Assembly (NCBI RefSeq): GCF_026314945.1
Contig: NZ_CP111121.1
Location: forward strand, 992,001 to 1,056,000
Direction: 5' to 3'
DNA from: Chryseobacterium fluminis
Lineage (GTDB): Bacteria > Bacteroidota > Bacteroidia > Flavobacteriales > Weeksellaceae
DNA: 64,000 nucleotides
A program made the position numbers and the translations under genes. Positions 60,004 through 64,000 of the stretch are shown here, one piece after another (the first letter of the stretch is position 1; every line of letters starts with the position of its first letter). The notes under the pieces are model-generated. The model had not been told where the DNA came from. It did no database searches and was given only the letters and a program-made list of their open reading frames with translations.

Positions 60004-60404
60004 GTTATTTTTTTATTTAAAGCTGATTTATAACCTACTAAAACCAAGCCCCAGACAGCGATTCCTGAGATCCAGAACCAAATCGGAGTAGGCAGGATAT
60101 ACATCATATAAATTCCCTGAAACAGAAAAATAAGTCCGCAGATCACTGCATATATTTTCTTTCCGTCACCGGCAATTTTTGTGGAAGAAAAACCTGCTGT
60201 AAAAGCACCGACCGCGTATCCTATGATAACAAAAAGCAGAGCCATTACCGGAGCTGTTTCCACATAATGTTTCAAAGCTTCCATATCATCAGCATTCATT
60301 GCTGCAGGTCGGGGAAACAGATAATGCGCTGATTTTTCAATAACAGAAATACACAGCACACCCAGGAGGAGTCCCGCCGGCACAGCTAAAATTTTCCCAA
60401 GCAT
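60000..60404 (-). CDS. Small four-helix membrane protein of unknown function
   Basis: 134 residues with four hydrophobic segments: ILAVPAGLLLGVLCISVIEK, MALLFVIIGYAVGAFTAGFS, IYAVICGLIFLFQGIYMMYI and PIWFWISGIAVWGLVLVGY. The segment between helix 1 and 2 holds a short acidic stretch (NADDMEAL). No family recognised. It overlaps the downstream VOC gene by four bases and starts two bases after the upstream secreted-protein gene, so it belongs to the same operon. Confidence 0.8.
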   Translation of the reverse strand: MLGKILAVPAGLLLGVLCISVIEKSAHYLFPRPAAMNADDMEALKHYVETAPVMALLFVIIGYAVGAFTAGFSSTKIAGDGKKIYAVICGLIFLFQGIYMMYILPTPIWFWISGIAVWGLVLVGYKSALNKKIT

Positions 60405-60406
60405 AC

Positions 60407-60877
60407 TTATTGATTTTTCAGGTGTGTTCTGAAATTAAGGGTTTGATCATAACTTTTCCAGTCACCGGTCAATTCTATATTCTGGGCTTCTACTTTCTCC
60501 GTTGCTTTATTCCATTTGAACGTATAGATAAATCTGCCTTTGAAAATTCCGGAATGTTTTCCTTTGTTTTCTTCAGCCAACTCATACTCACCGTATACAC
60601 TACCTCTTTTCTTAGCATCTTTATATTTGGTGATTTTAAGTTTGCCTTCAAATTTTGTATAATTTTTGTCGACTAAGGAATAGCCCGAAACAAAATATTC
60701 CTGATCATTTTTTTTGTCCTGTTCAGAAGTACTGATCTTCAGTTTAAGCTCCTGTTTATCATTTCCGATTGTTCCAGCATAAGGTTTGCTGTCATTCAGC
60801 CAGACATTCGAAACATCTGGCATCTGGGCAAAAATGAATTGGGAAACAAGGGTAAAGAATAATAAAATTTTTTTCAT
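60407..60877 (-). CDS. Secreted protein of unknown function
   Basis: 156 residues with a signal peptide (MKKILLFFTLVSQFIFAQ). The mature part is beta-rich (YAGTIGNDKQELKLKISTSE, EYFVSGYSLVDKNYTKFEGK, GIFKGRFIYTFKWNKATEKV) and may be a small lipocalin- or barrel-like domain. It ends two bases before the next gene. No family recognised. Confidence 0.78.
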   Translation of the reverse strand: MKKILLFFTLVSQFIFAQMPDVSNVWLNDSKPYAGTIGNDKQELKLKISTSEQDKKNDQEYFVSGYSLVDKNYTKFEGKLKITKYKDAKKRGSVYGEYELAEENKGKHSGIFKGRFIYTFKWNKATEKVEAQNIELTGDWKSYDQTLNFRTHLKNQ

Positions 60878-60888
60878 GTGTATTGTAT

Positions 60889-61344
60889 TTAGACCCCGAA
60901 TTGTGCCAGATGATGATTAAGATGTTTGGCAAACATGTTGTTCCATTCGTGGGATTTTAATTTTCCGAAAGAGAAAGACTCTTTATCATCAAACGCGGAA
61001 GCACCCAGCTGCTGGGTCTTCTGAATAAACCCGATGAGCCTTTTCTTTTCATCGTCAAAACTTTTTCGTCCTGTGATCAGAAACTGCGGTGCCGTAGGAG
61101 AATCACGCGGGTACGCTTTTTCTCCCACCACTTTAGATTTCACAAAACTTTTCAGAATAAATTTGGCGATAGCACCCGGTTTTTTATGTTTTTCAGGTTC
61201 GTACACCATTTCATAAGTGATACAACAGTGGGCCAACATCTGGTCAACAGTCATTTTTCCCCACAACCCATGGGTGTCCTCTACCAGCTTATTTATTCTA
61301 TCAATATAATTCTGAGCATCTTTTGCATCAAATACGTTCTCCAT
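60889..61344 (-). CDS. DUF1569 (DinB-like) protein
   Basis: 151 residues. The pattern LWGKMTVDQMLAHCCITYEM (metal His in AHC) and the C-terminal HEWNNMFAKHLNHHLAQFGV (metal His pair) fit the DUF1569 branch of the DinB four-helix bundle, which binds a divalent metal with three His. The function is unknown; DinB-like proteins include thiol S-transferases. It is the first gene of the six-gene run that ends at 58564. Confidence 0.88.
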   Translation of the reverse strand: MENVFDAKDAQNYIDRINKLVEDTHGLWGKMTVDQMLAHCCITYEMVYEPEKHKKPGAIAKFILKSFVKSKVVGEKAYPRDSPTAPQFLITGRKSFDDEKKRLIGFIQKTQQLGASAFDDKESFSFGKLKSHEWNNMFAKHLNHHLAQFGV

Positions 61345-61536
61345 AGTTTTTTACTTGTTAAAAAAACAAATATATCAGTTTTTCTGATTATTTTCCACAC
61401 TTTTTTACAAAGAAGTTAAACAACTACCCTGCAAACAGTTATCTCTTAATCACAATAAGTTTTAAAGTGAATTAAGTCGGTGATCCATCAGTACACTAGC
61501 GGAAATAATCTTCTGATGTTTCAGGGAATCTACTCA

Positions 61537-62733
61537 TCACTCCGATAGATCCGGAACCGTTTCTGTTTCCGGTTTTACATAGCGAAACAGCAGCCCCATT
61601 TTAATTTTTAAAGCTATCCATCCTAAAATAGCATATACGATTAATAAAACGGTGAGATGTTTTAAGTAAGGAAAAGTAAGCTCTACAGAACCTTTCTGAA
61701 TGAGCAGAATTTTAAAAGCCTGTAAAAACGGGGTCAGCGGAATGATATTGGCGATCCACTGTACAAAGGCAGGCATGGCGTTCAGGGGCCAGGTAAACCC
61801 GCTGATGATGAATGCAGGAGAGGCAATAACCATCAGAATCTGGGTAGCTTTTAAGGCATCAGGAATCAGAATGCTGATCAAAACGCCTAAAAATGATACG
61901 GAACCCACAAAAACAGCGGTTAATAAGATAAAGTTGAGTATGCCTTCCGGCATCGGGACTTTAAAGATCATGTGCATAAAATAATAAAAGCCCACAATCA
62001 GAACAGAAAATACCCAGACAGGAATCACTTTAATCAGCATGGTGAAAAATGCGCTTCTTTTCATTCTGAAATACTCCCGGATGAATGTTCCGCCCTGAAA
62101 TTCGGCAGCAAAGCTTACCGCCATCGCCAGCAGAATCACCTGTTGCAATACGACTGCCAGCATCGCGGGCCACATAAAAATCAGGTAATTTCCGGTGGTA
62201 TTGAACAGGGTGATATAATTCGCTTTAAAGGGCTCATATTGGGTAGCCGCTCTCGTGGCCGGCATCCCTGCCTTTTGAAGCGCTTTAATGGATACACCGG
62301 CAGAAAATGTCCCGATAGTCAGCTGCAATGCTTTCGAGGCAAAATTGGCTGTCAGCACATTTCCTGTATTGACATAGACATTAAGTTCGGGGTATTTTTT
62401 CTGAAGAACGGCCGCTTCAAATTTGGAAGGAATGATCACCACGGCGGCGGCTTCATGCTTTATCACCTCATCTTTTATACTGAAAGGTTCCTGCAGATAA
62501 GGAATGACTTTTATGCTTTTATTATCTTCCAGCATTTCCGTCAGCTGGTTTGATAAAGGAGTATTATCCCTGTCGATCACCAGTACCGGTGTATTTTCAA
62601 CTTTTCCGCTTTTGTAGACAAACCCCAGTAAAGTGGCATAAAAAACAGGCGCCAGAAAGAACACCGTCCTTAAAGTCGAATTGCCGGTAAACAGCCTGAA
62701 TTCTCGTTTTAAAAGTCGGAAAAATTCTTTCAT
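61537..62733 (-). CDS. ABC-2 type permease for export
   Basis: 398 residues. A membrane helix at the start (LRTVFFLAPVFYATLLGFVY) is followed by a ~150-residue periplasmic domain (VLVIDRDNTPLSNQLTEML, EAAAVVIIPSKFEAAVLQKK), then five helices at the C-terminal half (LAVVLQQVILLAMAVSFAAE, FFTMLIKVIPVWVFSVLIVG and others). This is the ABC-2 (YhhJ/YbhS) architecture. It starts two bases after the upstream HlyD gene. The ATPase gene is not in the window. With the MFP and TolC genes it forms a tripartite exporter. Confidence 0.92.
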   Translation of the reverse strand: MKEFFRLLKREFRLFTGNSTLRTVFFLAPVFYATLLGFVYKSGKVENTPVLVIDRDNTPLSNQLTEMLEDNKSIKVIPYLQEPFSIKDEVIKHEAAAVVIIPSKFEAAVLQKKYPELNVYVNTGNVLTANFASKALQLTIGTFSAGVSIKALQKAGMPATRAATQYEPFKANYITLFNTTGNYLIFMWPAMLAVVLQQVILLAMAVSFAAEFQGGTFIREYFRMKRSAFFTMLIKVIPVWVFSVLIVGFYYFMHMIFKVPMPEGILNFILLTAVFVGSVSFLGVLISILIPDALKATQILMVIASPAFIISGFTWPLNAMPAFVQWIANIIPLTPFLQAFKILLIQKGSVELTFPYLKHLTVLLIVYAILGWIALKIKMGLLFRYVKPETETVPDLSE

Positions 62734-62734
62734 A

Positions 62735-63694
62735 TTATTTTAGGATCACGTTTGAATTTACCAGGATATCTTTTGCCTTACTCATCTCTTTCGGCTTTAC
62801 TTTAATCTCATAAATCGCATCCTGCAGCTGGTAATCCGGATATGCCGTAGTAATATCCGCATACTTTGTCAGCTGTTTGATGTACAAAACCGTTCCTTCA
62901 AGATTTTCTTTGTTGTAAGGAATCTCCATGCTAACGGTCTGTCCCTTTTTATATCTGGAAATCTGACTTTCAGGAACCGTAAATCTGAAATAGGTACTTT
63001 CGGGAATATACCCGTTGAACAAAGCAAATCCTGCGGTGGCCAACTCCCCGGTATTGAGGCTAATGGTTTCAATTTCCATATCGTTGGTGGCAATGACATA
63101 TCTTTCCGAGTAAGCGACATTCGCTTCCTGTAATGCTCCTTTTGCCTGTGAAGCCTGGCCGGCAGCCATTTCCACTTTCTCAGATCGGGTTCCTCTTTTC
63201 ACATCATCCAGTTCGGCAACCACGGCATCATACTGGGCTTTTGCACCCTGCATTTTAGCATATACCTCATCATACGCCTGCGGAGACATCAGGCTGTCGC
63301 GAAACATATTGGAAGCTCTCCGGAATGATTTCTGGGCATAGCTGTACTGCTCTTTCAGACCCTTATATTTTGCCTGGAGCTGTTTCAGCTGATCGGCCGT
63401 CGCTCCGTTTTTAGCCATTTGCTCCTGCGCTGTTGCCGCACTTACCGCCCCCTGCGCCTGCGCTATTTTTGCAGACACTTCCGGAATATCCAGCAAAGCG
63501 AGGGTATCCCCTTTTTTAACGGTCTGTCCTTCTGTAACGTATATTTTTAATATTCTTCCGGTAATTTTAGGCGCAAAGGAAATAACGTCTTTTTTTGTTT
63601 TGCCTTCAGAATCGTTCAGCTTTTCAGTTTTTTTATCGCAACTTCCCAATACGAACAGAAGTATCAATAACAGGGAGATATTTTTTTGCATCAC
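62735..63694 (-). CDS. HlyD-family membrane-fusion lipoprotein
   Basis: 319 residues. The lipoprotein signal peptide ends in VLGSC (Cys 19), so this is a lipid-anchored fusion protein. Features are the biotinyl-lipoyl-like motif ISFAPKITGRILKIYVTEGQ with VKKGDTLALLDIPEVSAKI (~40-75), a coiled-coil hairpin (~85-190, Gln/Lys/Ala-rich) and a beta-barrel segment (ELATAGFALFNGYIPES). It links the permease at 61537 with the TolC-like protein at 63703. It acts in the periplasm in drug or metabolite export. It ends two bases before the permease start. Confidence 0.93.
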   Translation of the reverse strand: MMQKNISLLLILLFVLGSCDKKTEKLNDSEGKTKKDVISFAPKITGRILKIYVTEGQTVKKGDTLALLDIPEVSAKIAQAQGAVSAATAQEQMAKNGATADQLKQLQAKYKGLKEQYSYAQKSFRRASNMFRDSLMSPQAYDEVYAKMQGAKAQYDAVVAELDDVKRGTRSEKVEMAAGQASQAKGALQEANVAYSERYVIATNDMEIETISLNTGELATAGFALFNGYIPESTYFRFTVPESQISRYKKGQTVSMEIPYNKENLEGTVLYIKQLTKYADITTAYPDYQLQDAIYEIKVKPKEMSKAKDILVNSNVILK

Positions 63695-63702
63695 TTTAAT
63701 TT

Positions 63703-64000
63703 TTAGGGTTGATAAAGTTTGGCTATTTCCAGTTCCTGAGTGGATCTCATTAGCTCTATTCCAGCTCGTCGCTGATTAAAAACCGCATTTTGGTATTCAA
63801 GCTCGGAAATTTCAAGATCATTTTCAGCGTCGATCAGCTGGGACGATTTACTGACGCCGTATCTGAATTCTTTTTCTGCCTGAACCAAAGCATTTTTAGC
63901 CAGTTCTTTTTGCTTTGCCTTCAGAGTGATCTGGGCAGTTGCCACATCGTAACCGGTTTGATTATTGGCCAGATTCAGAGTCAGTTTCTTTACTGCATCT
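63703..64000 (-). CDS. TolC-family outer-membrane efflux protein (5' end beyond window)
   Basis: The last ~98 codons of a TolC-type protein. The frame is open from the window edge (reading DAVKKLTLNLANNQTGYDVA) through the helical repeat (KAKQKELAKNALVQAEKEFR, then YGVSKSSQLIDAENDLEISE) to the end YQP and TAA at 63703. The repeated pattern of RY..G..S..xLxDAE..L..A is typical of the second half of TolC channels. It is the first gene seen of a TolC-HlyD-permease operon; the gene start lies outside the window. Confidence 0.9.
   Translation of the reverse strand, partial: DAVKKLTLNLANNQTGYDVATAQITLKAKQKELAKNALVQAEKEFRYGVSKSSQLIDAENDLEISELEYQNAVFNQRRAGIELMRSTQELEIAKLYQP

Noticed and set aside
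61972..62553. Open frame of 193 codons on the plus strand
   Set aside because: It is antisense to the ABC-2 permease and reads as low-complexity His/Lys/Arg-rich sequence, a typical shadow.

Overview
The window looks like chromosome of a Chryseobacterium-type member of the Flavobacteriales (Bacteroidota). The support is low-GC DNA, the promoter signature TAnnTTTG at several gene starts instead of an E. coli-type -10, SusC/SusD proteins, a type IX secretion sorting domain, a class A2 beta-lactamase of the sort flavobacteria carry on the chromosome, and short intergenic palindromes typical of this group. I saw no rRNA, tRNA, prophage, insertion sequence or CRISPR array.

Layout. 0-5 kb is a loose accessory patch: an edge-truncated protein with an N-terminal cysteine cluster and a TonB-plug-like tail, two small lipoprotein or zinc-ribbon genes, a YeeZ-like dehydrogenase, a toxin-antitoxin pair whose toxin is frameshifted, a REP-like palindrome, and a decayed copy of the 3' end of urocanase. 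5-11.5 kb holds urocanase (hutU), a WG-repeat protein and a 1398-residue modular surface protein with a type B T9SS signal. 11.6-22 kb is mixed metabolism: hydroxyacid dehydrogenase, a frameshifted pcm, a Gfo/Idh/MocA oxidoreductase, a GH5 glycanase, a class A beta-lactamase, 3-hydroxyacyl-CoA dehydrogenase and a polytopic membrane protein. 22-37 kb carries core genes (pheT, dnaN, dgkA, purL, purB), with a DUF1016 nuclease and a second WG protein between purB and purL. 37-39 kb is an AraC regulator followed by an iron-dependent alcohol dehydrogenase.

39.3-48.4 kb is a polysaccharide utilisation locus read leftwards: SusC, SusD, a GH144-like lipoprotein glycanase, an esterase-like alpha/beta hydrolase and a GH3 beta-glucosidase. 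By enzyme content it probably imports and degrades beta-1,2-glucan. An intrinsic-terminator-like hairpin separates susD from the enzymes, and a dispersed flavobacterial structured element lies between two of the enzyme genes.

48.7-64 kb holds DUF4197, DUF493, an ArsC-like protein, a deoxynucleoside kinase, a tandem pair of glutaminyl cyclotransferase lipoproteins, a Na+/H+ antiporter, a bestrophin-like channel, DUF2490 and DUF1398 proteins, a six-gene run of small VOC/SRPBCC/DUF1569 proteins, and the start of a TolC-HlyD-ABC-2 export operon cut by the window edge.

Most interesting: the two single-base frameshifts (toxin and pcm), the urocanase remnant, the cysteine-cluster/plug-like protein at the left edge, the Ca-loop-like repeats in the giant adhesin, the beta-1,2-glucan locus with its internal hairpin, and a perfect 13+13 palindrome inside the DUF1016 gene.
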